Numbered from the stretch's first letter, positions 24,973 to 34,039 are shown. The stretch is 64,000 nucleotides of DNA from Bradyrhizobium sp. BR 10289 (GCF_019455385.1 NZ_JACOFR010000008.1:1-64000); one strand, 5' to 3'. Numbers and translations are program-made. The notes: generated from the sequence alone by a model not told the origin.

Positions 24973-25094
24973 AACAGAGGTCTCCGCTCGCGTTTCTTAT
25001 GGCCCCGTTTTTCTGAACCGCAGATGCCCGGTTGGCAAGCGCGGAAATATTCCGTCGGGCGAGAGGGCGATGGGTTGACGCAAGTGGGGCGATG

Positions 25095-25229
25095 CTCTCG
25101 TGTCCCGGACGCGCTGCAGCGTGCAACGCTGCTGCGCAGAGCCCTAGGCCACCGCATGCTCGTTGCGAGATGGGCCCCGGCTCAGCAGCGCTCCGCTAAG
25201 AGGCGCTGCGCTGCGTCCGGGGCACGAGA
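25095..25229. repeat. Interspersed repeat family A, full copy
   Basis: The element runs from CTCTCGTGTCCCGGACGCG to GCGTCCGGGGCACGAGA. Its order of CCCGGACGCG, a GCAACGCTG...GCGCAGAG core, GGGCCCCGGCTCAGCAGCGC and AGGCGCTGCGCTGCG is the same as the copy at 22331-22467, with small differences. Confidence 0.85.
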
Positions 25230-25249
25230 CCTTACCTCGCAGACGCAGC

Positions 25250-25640
25250 TTCGCATTCTCGCGGCGCATTTTGCCCGAGCTTTGCGTCCGTCTTGCCCCC
25301 TCAAAACAGAGGGCGCAGGGAAGACCGAGTGCCGGCTTGGCACCCGCGATCCACTGTGCGGGAATTGCGCTACAAATAGCTGCACAGCGGCATACAGGTG
25401 CGGCCAAACATCCGGCCTTCCCTGCGCAGTGGCCTTACGGCTTATGTCGCGCTCTCCCCGGGGAGCGTTGCACTATTGCCCCCGTCGCCCTGCGAGTGAC
25501 CGCAGGACTTGACGCCAGCCTGCGGGCGTCAGGACCACACGATTTTGCCGTACGCAAGACCACGCCCGTCGTGCACGAGACAATCGCCCCGCGCGACGCA
25601 GCCCGCGTCCACCGCCGCTCACCCCGCGTTTCGTGACGAT
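25250..25640. repeat. Composite non-coding repeat block
   Basis: The block includes GTGCCGGCTTGGCACCCGCG, CGCTCTCCCCGGGGAGCG and GACGCCAGCCTGCGGGCGTC hairpins and ends in CCCCTCTGAGAGGG. From memory, this arrangement recurs in Bradyrhizobiaceae genomes as an intergenic element often mistaken for small genes. That recall could not be tested here. Only one copy is present in the window. Confidence 0.5.
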
Positions 25641-25782
25641 CGCGATACGCCCCTCTGAGAGGGATGAGGTGACAGATGGATACGACAATTCCGAATTTCG
25701 GTAAAGTGGAATATTTTTGCGAGTGCCGATTGACCCACCGCATGGGTGTTTTGCCCGACAGGCAACGCAACGGATGGTGCCG

Positions 25783-25903
25783 TAGGGTGGGCAAAGCGAT
25801 TTGTCCGCCATAGCTCGAAGAGCGACGTCGGAAGCGTGCCCACGTCTTCTTCGTCATCATTGGCAAGTCGTGGGCACGGCGCGCTGCGCCTTTGCCCACC
25901 CTA
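25783..25903. repeat. Long inverted repeat with TAGGGTGGGCAAAG ends
   Basis: The outer arms TAGGGTGGGCAAAG (25783-25796) and CTTTGCCCACCCTA (25890-25903) are perfect. Inner arms CGTGCCCACG and CGTGGGCACG are also paired, so the element can fold into a long stem. It sits just downstream of the ferredoxin oxidoreductase stop codon and may act in transcript termination or stability. Confidence 0.8.
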
Positions 25904-25913
25904 TGAGAGCGCC

Positions 25914-28900
25914 CTACTCCGCTGCGATCTGCCTCGGTGCTGGTGGCGGGTTAGCGAGGTCCGCGGCGAGCTGGGCGTAGCGGACCTTGGCGTCGGCCAC
26001 CGCCTTCTCCTTCACCGGGCCGTAGCCGCGGATGCGGTCGGGGAGCGAGAGCAGTTCGACCGCGGTGTCGATGGTCACCGGCGACAACAGGCCGAGCACG
26101 GTGGCGACGTCCTTCTCGTAGCCAATGATCAGGTCGCGCTCGAGCTTGCGGTCCGCGCTGCGACCAAAAATGTCGAGCGCCGTGCCGCGCAGGAACTTGA
26201 ACTTCGCCAGCACGCGGAACGCGGAGAGCATCCAGGGTCCGAAGGCGCGCTTCTTCGGGCGGCCGAGAGCGTCGAGACCGCCACCGAGGATCGGCGGTGC
26301 CAGATTGAAGTTGAACTTGAAGTCGCCCTCGAACTGGTCGCGGAGCTGCTTTTCGAAGGCGCCGTCGCTGAACAGCCGCGCGACTTCGTACTCGTCCTTG
26401 TAGGCGAGCAGTTTTGCGTAGTTGATCGCGACCGCACGCGGCAGCGCCTCGCCGTAGCCGCCCTGCTTGGCGGCATCGCGAACCTGATCGACCAGCTTGC
26501 GATAACGTTTTGCCAACCGGCCGTTCTGGTAGGCGGTCAGATGCTTGGCGCGGTGCTCGATGATTTCGTCGAGCGTCATGGCCTCCAGCGTCTTGGGCGC
26601 GACCGCCTCATCCGTTCCCTTCAGCATCTCGGCGAGGCGCTGGGGATCGGCGACTGCGAGACGGCCAAGGCGGAAAGCTTCCTTGTTCATCTTGATCGAG
26701 ACGCCGTTGACCTCGATCGCCTGCTCGATCGCTTCCGCCGACAGCGGGAACAGCCCCTTCTGATAGGCATAGCCCATCATCATCATGTTGGTGGCGATGC
26801 TGTCGCCGAGCAGCTGCTCGGCCGGCTTGGTGAAGTCGAAGAACACGGAGTCCTTGTGCAGCGCCGTCTCCAGCACCGCGTTGAGCTTGCGGGTCTGGAA
26901 GTTGAAGTCGCGGTTGAGGACGAAGTCGGCGGTCGGAATGACGTGGCTGTTGATGATGCCGCGGGTGCGGCTGGTGTCGCACAGCGAGATGGTGTCCTTG
27001 GCGACCGCGACCACCTCGTCGGCGGCCAGCACGACGTCGGCGGTGCCGGTGACGATGCGCGAGCAGGTCACCTCGGCCGGATGGTCCGATAGCCGCACGT
27101 GGCTGAGCACAGCGCCGCCCTTCTGTGCGAGGCCGGACATGTCGAGGATCATCGAGGCCTTGCCCTCGATATGGGCGGCCATGCCGAGCAGCGCGCCGAT
27201 GGTGAGCACGCCGGTGCCGCCGACACCGCCGACCGCGATGTTGTAGGGTTTTTCAAGTGTCGGCCGCGATGCCGGCTCGGGGATCGCACCGATATCGCCG
27301 AGATCGGCCGGTGCACGGTGACGCGGCTTGCCGCCGTCCACCGTGACGAAGGACGGGCAGAAGCCCTTCAAGCAGGAATAGTCCTTGTTGCAGGCCGACT
27401 GGTTGATCGCGCGCTTGCGGCCGAACTCGGTCTCCAGCGGCTCGACCGAGATGCAGTTCGACTGCACCGAGCAGTCGCCGCAGCCTTCGCAGACGGCCGG
27501 GTTGATCATGACGCGGCGCGCCGGATCCTCCATCAGGCCGCGCTTGCGGCGGCGGCGCTTTTCGGCGGCGCAGGTCTGGACGAAGACGATGGCCGACGTG
27601 CCCTTGTACTCCCTGCACATCTTCATGACGTCCTGCAGATCGTCACGATGGTGCAGCTTCACGCCGGGCGCGATGGTGCTGGCCGGATAGGAGTCCGGGT
27701 TCTCCGAGACCAGATAGATCTCGCGGATGCCTTCGGCGTGGAGCTGGAAGGTGATCTGCTGCGGCGAGAGATCGCCGTCGTGGCGCTGACCGCCGGTCAT
27801 GGCGACCGCGTCGTTGTAGAGGATCTTGTAGGTGATGTTGGTCTTGGAGGCGACCGCCTGGCGGATGGCGAGAAGGCCCGAGTGGAAATAGGTGCCGTCA
27901 CCGAGATTGGCGAAGATGTGGTTCTCGTTGGTGAAGGGCGCGATGCCGACCCACGGCACACCCTCGCCGCCCATATGCGTGAAGGTTTCGGTGGAGCGGT
28001 CCATCCACAGCGCCATGAAGTGACAGCCGATGCCTGCCATGGCGCGGCTGCCTTCGGGGACCTTTGTCGAGGTGTTGTGGGGGCAGCCGGAGCAGAAATA
28101 GGGGGTGCGGGAAACAGGCGCCGTGGGGATCATCTGGGACGCCTGCCGGCCGTTGAACCAGTCGGCCTTGGCGCGGAGCATCTCGGCGATCTCGGGGTTG
28201 AGATCGAGCTTGAGAAGTCGCTCGGTGAGCGAAGTCGCAAGCGAGGCGACGCTGAGCTCGGCGGCGAAGGTCAGGAAACGCTTGTCATGCTCGTCCATCT
28301 TGCCGACGATGCGCGGGCGCACGTCGTCGCGCCAGTTGAACAGCACCTGCTTGACCTGATTCTCGACGATCTCGCGACGCTCCTCGACGATGAAGATCTC
28401 TTCGAGGCCGACGGCGAATTCATGCACGCCTTCCGGCTCCAGCGGCCAGGGCATGCCGATCTTGTAGAGGCGAAGGCCGATCTTGGCGGCGACCTCTTCG
28501 GTGACGCCGAGCTCGCGTAGCGCCTGGCGGACGTCCTCATAGCTCTTGCCCGAGGCCATGATGCCGAAGCGCGCGTTCGGCGAATCCATGGTGACGCGGT
28601 TGACCTTGTTGGCACGCGCAAAGGCGATCGCGGCAAAGCCCTTGTAGTCCTGCAGCCGCCGGTCCTGCTCGAAACGGTCGTCGGGCCAGCGCAGATTGAG
28701 CCCGCCGGGCGGCAGCTCGAAATCCGGGGGGATAATGAAGGGCTTCATCTCGTCGCTGAGGTCGATCTCGGCGGTGGTCTCCACCGTCTCGGTGATCACC
28801 TTCATGCCGACCCAGCAGCCGGAGTAGCGTGACATCGCGATGCCGAGCAGGCCCATCTCGATCATCTCGTGGATGCTCGAGGGATAGAGATAGGGCATCA

Positions 28901-29405
28901 GCGCCGACATGAAGGCGTGGTCGGACTGATGCGGCACGGTGGAAGACTTGGCGCCGTGGTCGTCGCCGGCAAGGCACAGCACGCCGCCGTTCTTGGCCGA
29001 GCCGGCGGCATTGCCGTGGCGAAAGACGTCGCCGCAGCGGTCGACGCCGGGGCCCTTGCCGTACCAGATGCCGACGACGCCATCGTATTTGGCGCCGGGC
29101 GAGAGGTTGAGCTGCTGCGAACCCCAGACCGCGGTCGCCGCGAGGTCCTCGTTCACGCCGGGCTGGAACTTGATGTTGTACTGCTCGAGATGTTTTCGCG
29201 CGGCGAACAGCTGCTGGTCATAGCCGCCGAGCGGCGAGCCGCGATAGCCGGAGATGAAGCCTGCGGTGTTCAGCCCCGCGGCGCGGTCGCGGCGAATCTG
29301 GGCCATGGGCAGGCGAACCAGCGCCTGGATGCCGGTCGTGAAAATATGGCCGGTGCTTTGCGTGTATTTTTGATCGAGACTGATCGGACCCTGGTTGATG
29401 CCCAT
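25914..29405 (-). CDS. Indolepyruvate ferredoxin oxidoreductase family protein (fused)
   Basis: The 1163-residue enzyme oxidatively decarboxylates 2-oxoacids, probably aryl pyruvates or branched 2-oxoacids, to acyl-CoA and reduced ferredoxin. It fuses the alpha part (GFISGYRGSPLGGYD near the N-terminus), a thiamine pyrophosphate domain (GDGTYFHSG, YNDAVAMTGGQ) and iron-sulfur Cys clusters (CEGCGDC, CLKGFC). The gamma part with GGVGGTGVLTIG and LDMSGLAQKGG completes it. Length is normal for the proteobacterial fused type. AGAGGACAAGA precedes the ATG. It is transcribed alone, and a long inverted repeat follows its stop. Confidence 0.93.
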   Translation of the reverse strand: MGINQGPISLDQKYTQSTGHIFTTGIQALVRLPMAQIRRDRAAGLNTAGFISGYRGSPLGGYDQQLFAARKHLEQYNIKFQPGVNEDLAATAVWGSQQLNLSPGAKYDGVVGIWYGKGPGVDRCGDVFRHGNAAGSAKNGGVLCLAGDDHGAKSSTVPHQSDHAFMSALMPYLYPSSIHEMIEMGLLGIAMSRYSGCWVGMKVITETVETTAEIDLSDEMKPFIIPPDFELPPGGLNLRWPDDRFEQDRRLQDYKGFAAIAFARANKVNRVTMDSPNARFGIMASGKSYEDVRQALRELGVTEEVAAKIGLRLYKIGMPWPLEPEGVHEFAVGLEEIFIVEERREIVENQVKQVLFNWRDDVRPRIVGKMDEHDKRFLTFAAELSVASLATSLTERLLKLDLNPEIAEMLRAKADWFNGRQASQMIPTAPVSRTPYFCSGCPHNTSTKVPEGSRAMAGIGCHFMALWMDRSTETFTHMGGEGVPWVGIAPFTNENHIFANLGDGTYFHSGLLAIRQAVASKTNITYKILYNDAVAMTGGQRHDGDLSPQQITFQLHAEGIREIYLVSENPDSYPASTIAPGVKLHHRDDLQDVMKMCREYKGTSAIVFVQTCAAEKRRRRKRGLMEDPARRVMINPAVCEGCGDCSVQSNCISVEPLETEFGRKRAINQSACNKDYSCLKGFCPSFVTVDGGKPRHRAPADLGDIGAIPEPASRPTLEKPYNIAVGGVGGTGVLTIGALLGMAAHIEGKASMILDMSGLAQKGGAVLSHVRLSDHPAEVTCSRIVTGTADVVLAADEVVAVAKDTISLCDTSRTRGIINSHVIPTADFVLNRDFNFQTRKLNAVLETALHKDSVFFDFTKPAEQLLGDSIATNMMMMGYAYQKGLFPLSAEAIEQAIEVNGVSIKMNKEAFRLGRLAVADPQRLAEMLKGTDEAVAPKTLEAMTLDEIIEHRAKHLTAYQNGRLAKRYRKLVDQVRDAAKQGGYGEALPRAVAINYAKLLAYKDEYEVARLFSDGAFEKQLRDQFEGDFKFNFNLAPPILGGGLDALGRPKKRAFGPWMLSAFRVLAKFKFLRGTALDIFGRSADRKLERDLIIGYEKDVATVLGLLSPVTIDTAVELLSLPDRIRGYGPVKEKAVADAKVRYAQLAADLANPPPAPRQIAAE

Positions 29406-29688
29406 TCTTGTCCTCTTCCGCCTTTTTAAGCGCCTGGCTGCTTAAGCCGTTGCCTGCCCATTGTTTTTAGCTAGGGCGCGCCGACCACCTGCGCCACTCT
29501 ATGTCGGATGTTTCACGCTCCGCATCACAAATCTGGACCAAAGCCGGCGCCGGGTAAAAATCGCAATTTCGTGGCCTGTTGCACACCGGGTATTTTCAAT
29601 TTGTGTCACCATACCCCCGCTGTCGCGCAATGAATGGACGTCATCTCCCATGCGGGACGGCGTCGATGGGTCGCAGGAAAGGCTTTCG

Positions 29689-30906
29689 ATGCGGACGATT
29701 CTGGCCGGTCTCGCGTTGTGCAGTGCGATTGCGAGCACGGCTACAAGTCTAGCCCTCGCCGCCGAGCCCTCGCCGGAGCTGATCGCCTACGGCAAGACCC
29801 TGGTCGAGGCCGGCGACTGCGCGGGCTGCCACACCGCCGACCCGGCGAAGCCCTTTGCCGGCGGCAAGCGCATCGACACGCCGTTCGGCGCGATCTATGC
29901 GCCCAACCTGACGCCCGACCGCGACACGGGGATCGGCGCCTGGACGGATGCCGATTTCACCCGTGCATTGCGCACCGGCATTGCGCCCGACGGCTCGAAC
30001 TATTACCCGGCCTTCCCCTACCCTTACTTCACGAAGATGACCAAGGACGATACGCTGGCGATCCGGGCCTATCTCGGCACGCTCGCGCCGGTCGTGAGCC
30101 GCAACAAGCCGCCCGAGCTGCGCTGGCCGTTCGGTTATCGCCGCCTGATGCGGGTCTGGAACGCCTTGTTCTTCAAACCCGGCCTGTTCGAGCCGGACCA
30201 GAGCCAGAGCGCGGCGTGGAACAGGGGCGGCTATCTCGTCACCGGGCTTGGCCATTGCGGCGCCTGCCATACGCCGAAGAACTATTTTGGCGCCGATAAA
30301 ACCGCGCAGGCGTTCTCGGGCGGCGAGGTCGGCGGCTGGTATGCGCCGCGGCTCGACGGCGCCGCACGCACCGGGCTGAAATCATGGAGCGTCGAGGACA
30401 TCACTGAATATCTGCAGAGCGGGCGCAACGCCAAGAGCCATGCCGGCGGGCTGATGGCGGAGGTGGTCGTCAACTCGACGGCGAAGATGAGCGATGCCGA
30501 TGTGCGTGCGATCGCGATCTATTTGAAGAGCCTGCCGCCGTCGCGGCGCGAGACGATCGTGACGCCGCCTGACGAGGCCGAGATGAAGGCCGGCCAGGCC
30601 GTCTATGCGAAGCTTTGCATCGCCTGCCATGAGGCCGACGGCTCGGGCGCGCCGCGGATCTATCCGCCATTGCCGGGCAATGCGCTGCTGCAATCGGTCA
30701 ACCCGTCCTCGACCTTGCGCATCATCCTCGACGGCGCCCACACCGTGACGACGCCGCGCGCGCCGAACACAGGCGAGATGCCGGGCTATGCCAAGCAACT
30801 CTCCGACGACGAGATCGCGGCGGTGAGCAACTACATCCGCAATTCCTGGGGCAATGCGGCGCCGCTGGTGACAGCGGCGCAGGTGGCGAAGGCGCGCGGG
30901 CAGTAA
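29689..30906 (+). CDS. Three-heme cytochrome c
   Basis: The 405-residue protein has a signal peptide (1-25) and three CxxCH haem sites, CAGCH (44-48), CGACH (190-194) and CIACH (310-314), each in a cytochrome c domain with a downstream Met ligand candidate. The arrangement is that of the cytochrome subunit of membrane-bound alcohol/aldehyde/gluconate dehydrogenases. No dehydrogenase subunit is adjacent, so its electron donor is unknown. The ATG at 29689 with AGGAAAGG upstream is preferred to the long extension from 29461. Confidence 0.9.
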   Translation: MRTILAGLALCSAIASTATSLALAAEPSPELIAYGKTLVEAGDCAGCHTADPAKPFAGGKRIDTPFGAIYAPNLTPDRDTGIGAWTDADFTRALRTGIAPDGSNYYPAFPYPYFTKMTKDDTLAIRAYLGTLAPVVSRNKPPELRWPFGYRRLMRVWNALFFKPGLFEPDQSQSAAWNRGGYLVTGLGHCGACHTPKNYFGADKTAQAFSGGEVGGWYAPRLDGAARTGLKSWSVEDITEYLQSGRNAKSHAGGLMAEVVVNSTAKMSDADVRAIAIYLKSLPPSRRETIVTPPDEAEMKAGQAVYAKLCIACHEADGSGAPRIYPPLPGNALLQSVNPSSTLRIILDGAHTVTTPRAPNTGEMPGYAKQLSDDEIAAVSNYIRNSWGNAAPLVTAAQVAKARGQ

Positions 30907-30917
30907 ACATAGTGGTC

Positions 30918-31001
30918 GTCATGCCCGGGCTTGTCCCGGGCATCCACGTTCGTCGGGCCGCGCGAAAGGTCGTGGATGGCCGGGACAAGCCCGGCCATGA
31001 C
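30918..31001. repeat. Intergenic inverted repeat (ATGCCCGGGC type)
   Basis: GTCATGCCCGGGCTTGTCCCGGGCATCCACG and CGTGGATGGCCGGGACAAGCCCGGCCATGAC form two hairpins in inverted orientation. The related element at 34877-34956 has the same halves in the opposite order of variants. It lies between convergent cytochrome and TRIC genes and could act as a bidirectional terminator. Confidence 0.85.
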
Positions 31002-31040
31002 GCCGTGGAGAGAGCGCAGGCTCCAAACTCCGACGGAGCC

Positions 31041-31685
31041 CTACTTCTCCTCGTCGCCGGTGAACACGAATTTCGGCATCTCCCATTTGTAGCGCACCGC
31101 CAGCAGGCGGAAGCCGAGGCCGAGCACGAAGGTCAGGACGGTCCAGAGCTCGGCGTTGAGATTGAGGCCGAAGGCCGTTGCATAAAATAGCCCGGTCACG
31201 ACCGAGACGCTGGCGTAGAGCTCGGAACGAAACAGCAGCGGCACGTCATTGCAGAGCACGTCGCGCAGCACGCCGCCGGCGCAGCCCGTCACCATGCCCG
31301 AGACGATCACGATCGGCAGCGATGCATCCATCTGCCAGGCGACGTCGCAGCCGATCATGGTGAAGACGACGAGGCCGATGGCATCCAGCACGATAAAGGC
31401 GAGGTGCAGCCGGTGCACGAGCCCCGCGATCACGATCGTCAGCAGTGCCGCGCCGCCCGGCAGCGCGAGATAGATCGGGTTCGCGACCCAGACCAGCGGA
31501 TAGTGTCCGAGAAACAGGTCGCGCAATGTGCCGCCGCCAAGCGCGGTGATGCAGGCGAGAAGGCACACGCCGACATAGTCCATGCTGCGCCGCCCGGCGG
31601 CCAGTGCCGCCGTCATGCCCTCCGCCGTGAGGGCAACGTAGGCGAGATAGTGCAGCACCGTGTCGGTCGGCGGCAGGCTCCACAT
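31041..31685 (-). CDS. TRIC-family cation channel protein (UPF0126)
   Basis: The 214-residue protein has about seven hydrophobic helices and the two signature repeats ALGGGTLRDLFLG (about 48-60) and GCAGGVLRDVLCND (about 134-147), the pattern of trimeric intracellular cation channel homologues in bacteria such as YicG. It probably conducts monovalent cations across the inner membrane. The charged C-terminus (FTGDEEK) faces the cytoplasm. It stands alone and is convergent with the cytochrome gene. Confidence 0.88.
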   Translation of the reverse strand: MWSLPPTDTVLHYLAYVALTAEGMTAALAAGRRSMDYVGVCLLACITALGGGTLRDLFLGHYPLVWVANPIYLALPGGAALLTIVIAGLVHRLHLAFIVLDAIGLVVFTMIGCDVAWQMDASLPIVIVSGMVTGCAGGVLRDVLCNDVPLLFRSELYASVSVVTGLFYATAFGLNLNAELWTVLTFVLGLGFRLLAVRYKWEMPKFVFTGDEEK

Positions 31686-31862
31686 CAGCTGATTCCCCGG
31701 CTTGTTCCCTTGTCGCGGCCATGGAACTCACGTCCAGCTCCGGAACGAACAGGTTCCCGATTCCCTCCGCCGGAGCAACATGCGACGAAAGCACTGGAGC
31801 GGGCGGAACAGAATCTCGCAGCTGAGGGTTGTCTCCCTGCAATCAACGAGGAGACCCAATCG

Positions 31863-32258
31863 ATGGCTGACGAGCGTTTTCCCAACGATCCGTATCGCCC
31901 GAACCTCAGCGACGACGAGTATCTGCGCATGGCACGTCGCCAGGATGCGAATCTCCAGGCCGACCCTGAGCTCGGCGAAGGCCCCGCCTCCAGCGGCAAG
32001 GTCGCGCTGTTCGCCGTGGCCGTCGCCCTGGTGCTGGGCGCCGTATTCTATGGCCTGAACAACTCCAGCACCGGCAACCAGGCCAGCAACGCGCCGGCAA
32101 CGCAGACCGCCCAGCAGGCGCCTGCGACCAATCCGGCGGCACCTCCCGGTATGCGTGACGTGACGCCGCGCAACAACACCGAGCCGGGCATGACCACGGG
32201 CGCCGCGCCGAGCAAGCCGGCACCCGACATGCAGACGCCGTCTGACGGCGCCAAGTAA
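31863..32258 (+). CDS. Single-pass membrane protein, unknown
   Basis: The 131-residue product has a charged N-terminal part (NLSDDEYLRMARRQDANLQADPE), one hydrophobic helix at about 46-66 (KVALFAVAVALVLGAVFYGL), and an Ala/Pro/Thr-rich periplasmic tail of about 65 residues with no Cys. It is chosen from the ATG at 31863 because GAGGAG lies upstream. Upstream in-frame sequence is non-coding. It is divergent from the TRIC gene. No family is recognised. Confidence 0.72.
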   Translation: MADERFPNDPYRPNLSDDEYLRMARRQDANLQADPELGEGPASSGKVALFAVAVALVLGAVFYGLNNSSTGNQASNAPATQTAQQAPATNPAAPPGMRDVTPRNNTEPGMTTGAAPSKPAPDMQTPSDGAK

Positions 32259-32288
32259 CCCGCACGAGCTAGCAGTCACAGTGTAGCT

Positions 32289-32386
32289 GTCATCGCCCGC
32301 GCAGGCGGGCGATCCAGTACTCCGAGGCGGTCATGATTGATCGAGAGGCTGCGGTGTACTGGATTCCCCGCCTTCGCGGGGAATGA
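32289..32386. repeat. Intergenic inverted repeat (GTCATCGCCCGCGCAGGCGGG type)
   Basis: GTCATCGCCCGCGCAGGCGGGCGATCCAGTA pairs with TACTGGATTCCCCGCCTTCGCGGGGAATGAC. Each half is a hairpin, and the halves are inverted with respect to one another. It separates two convergent genes (31863-32258 and 32437-33246) and is a plausible bidirectional terminator, though it has no T-run. Confidence 0.85.
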
Positions 32387-32436
32387 CACCGAGAGGATGA
32401 GAGAGCGGCGGGACACAACATCCCGCCGCTCTTCGT

Positions 32437-33246
32437 TTAACTGAACATCTTGTTGAGCTCGCCGCCGGAATAGCCGTTGCCGAGCTCGGTGAACGTCCCT
32501 TTCTCCGCCATCTCCTGTGCCGCGCGCATGAACCCGCCCCAGGCGGCGCGGGCGAGCGAGCCGCCGACGCTGATGCGGCGCACGCCGAGATCTTCGGCTT
32601 CCTTCAATGACAGTCCGGAGCCGCCGATCAACAGGTTGAACGGCTTTGGTGCGACGGCCTTCACCACCGCAGAGATGTCCTCGCGCGTTTTGAGGCCCGG
32701 CGCATAGAGACAGTCGGCGCCGGCATCGGCGTAGGCGGTGAGCCGGTCGATGACGAGCTTGAGGTCGGTGACGCCCCATAAGTAAGCTTCGCAGCGGCCA
32801 ACCAGCAGCGTGTTGCTGTCGCCGATCGCCTTGCGCGAGGCCTTGATGCGCTCGACCGCGAGCGCACGCTCATAGATCGGGTTGTTCTTGTCGCCGGTGG
32901 AATCCTCGATCGAGAGGCCGGCGACGCCGGTGCGCACGCAGCGCTCGACATTGTCGGCGACCTTGTCGGGCTCAACTGCGAAGCCGCCCTCGAAATCGGC
33001 GTTGACGGGGATCTCGACGGCCGAGCTCAATGCTGCCAGATGCTGACATACGTCCTCGACGGTGACGTGGTTGTCGGCCTTGCCGATGGTCCAGGCAAAG
33101 CCGGCGCTCGACGAGGCCAGCGCCTTGAAACCGAGATGCTGCAAGGCTTTCGCGCCCCCGACGTCGACCGGATTGGGCAGGATGAAGCAGCCGCTCTCGT
33201 GCATCGTCTTGAACGCCGCGCGCTTGTCAGCGGTTGTCACATGCAT
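32437..33246 (-). CDS. Isocitrate lyase/PEP mutase-family protein
   Basis: The 269-residue TIM-barrel protein belongs to the PEP mutase/isocitrate lyase superfamily. NADFEGGFAVEPDKV and GLSIEDSTGDKNNPIYE carry the acidic metal-binding residues, and LLVGRCEAYLWG follows. The isocitrate lyase signature KKCGH is absent, so it is more likely a lyase or hydrolase of a 2- or 3-carbon phospho- or carboxylic acid. AGGGAGAG lies before the ATG. It is last in a minus-strand run with NIPSNAP and ABM-domain genes, regulated perhaps by the divergent ArsR protein. Confidence 0.85.
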   Translation of the reverse strand: MHVTTADKRAAFKTMHESGCFILPNPVDVGGAKALQHLGFKALASSSAGFAWTIGKADNHVTVEDVCQHLAALSSAVEIPVNADFEGGFAVEPDKVADNVERCVRTGVAGLSIEDSTGDKNNPIYERALAVERIKASRKAIGDSNTLLVGRCEAYLWGVTDLKLVIDRLTAYADAGADCLYAPGLKTREDISAVVKAVAPKPFNLLIGGSGLSLKEAEDLGVRRISVGGSLARAAWGGFMRAAQEMAEKGTFTELGNGYSGGELNKMFS

Positions 33247-33297
33247 GTTTCTCTCCCTTGTTGGCCGCGCAGACATAGGCAGATGCGGCCGCCGGCG

Positions 33298-33648
33298 CTA
33301 GTGCACGTCGTGCACCGCGCGGCTGTCCTTCGGCGCCTGCTCGCGATCGGTCATGCTGTAGTCCCTGACGACGCTGGCGATGCGCAAATGATAATCGGCG
33401 AAGATCTTGGCCCTGCCCTTGGCCTGGGTGCGGCGATGCTCCATGGTGTTGCGCCAGGCCTGGACGGCGGCCTCGTCGCGCCAGAACGACACCGACAGGA
33501 TCTTGCCTTTCTCGGTCAGGCTTTCGAACCGCTCGACCGAGATGAAGCCGTCGATGGTCTGCAGGATCGGCTTCAGCTCGGCCGCGAGATCGAAATAGTC
33601 CTGGCGATGTTCCGGCTTGGGCCAGACTTCGAAAATCACGGCGATCAT
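33298..33648 (-). CDS. Antibiotic biosynthesis monooxygenase (ABM)-domain protein
   Basis: The 116-residue protein begins MIAVIFEVWPKPEHRQDYFDLAAEL and has SFWRDEAAVQAWRNTMEHRRTQAKGR, the dimeric alpha/beta-barrel pattern of ABM proteins. These act as cofactor-free oxygenases, isomerases or haem-binding proteins. AAGGAG precedes the ATG at 33648. It is between the NIPSNAP and PEP-mutase-family genes, with short gaps, so an operon is likely. Confidence 0.85.
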   Translation of the reverse strand: MIAVIFEVWPKPEHRQDYFDLAAELKPILQTIDGFISVERFESLTEKGKILSVSFWRDEAAVQAWRNTMEHRRTQAKGRAKIFADYHLRIASVVRDYSMTDREQAPKDSRAVHDVH

Positions 33649-33672
33649 GGACGTCTCCTTCACGTTGGTGGC

Positions 33673-33981
33673 TTACAATACCACCTTGCGCAAAAACGTG
33701 CGCTCTTCGGCGAGGATGAATTTGTTTTCCTCGGCAAAGTTGAAGTTCGCCATGCCCTCCGCATCCTGCCGCAGCCGCCCGCGATAGGCTTCGTAGGCAG
33801 CGAGGCTCTCGAAGCTGATCAGCGCGAAGGCGATGTTGTTGGTACCCTCGTGCGGCATGAAATAGCCGATCAGGTCGCCGCCGCATTTCGGAATGATGGT
33901 GAGCCAGCGCTTCGAGTAGTCCTCGAACTGCGCGCGCTTGAAGGGATCGAGTTGGTAGCGGATGAAGACGGTGACGGACAT
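33673..33981 (-). CDS. NIPSNAP-family protein
   Basis: The 102-residue protein begins [26 protein letters not shown] and has [29 protein letters not shown], a NIPSNAP-type dimeric alpha/beta-barrel. GGGAG precedes the ATG; the in-frame upstream extension to 34122 is a repeat and not coding. It is the first gene of the minus-strand run and faces the ArsR regulator gene across about 150 bases. Function of the family in bacteria is unclear. Confidence 0.85.
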   Translation of the reverse strand: MSVTVFIRYQLDPFKRAQFEDYSKRWLTIIPKCGGDLIGYFMPHEGTNNIAFALISFESLAAYEAYRGRLRQDAEGMANFNFAEENKFILAEERTFLRKVVL

Positions 33982-34039
33982 GATGGGACTCCCGATTCTC
34001 CTTGCGAGACGCACGAGCGACACCGTCGCCGCGGAAGCA

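Larger units (their letters stand above)
24973..25913. other. Repeat-filled intergenic region
   Basis: This 941-base gap between the thiolase and ferredoxin oxidoreductase genes has no supportable gene. It holds a family A repeat (25095-25229), a long conserved-looking non-coding block (about 25250-25640) and a long inverted repeat (25783-25903). Open frames within it are of repeat origin. Whether it carries the promoter of the thiolase gene (near 24973-25090) is not clear. Confidence 0.65.

Noticed and set aside
25163..25636. 157-residue plus-strand frame in the repeat block
   Set aside because: Made of repeat sequence, no ribosome binding site, composition unlike real proteins.
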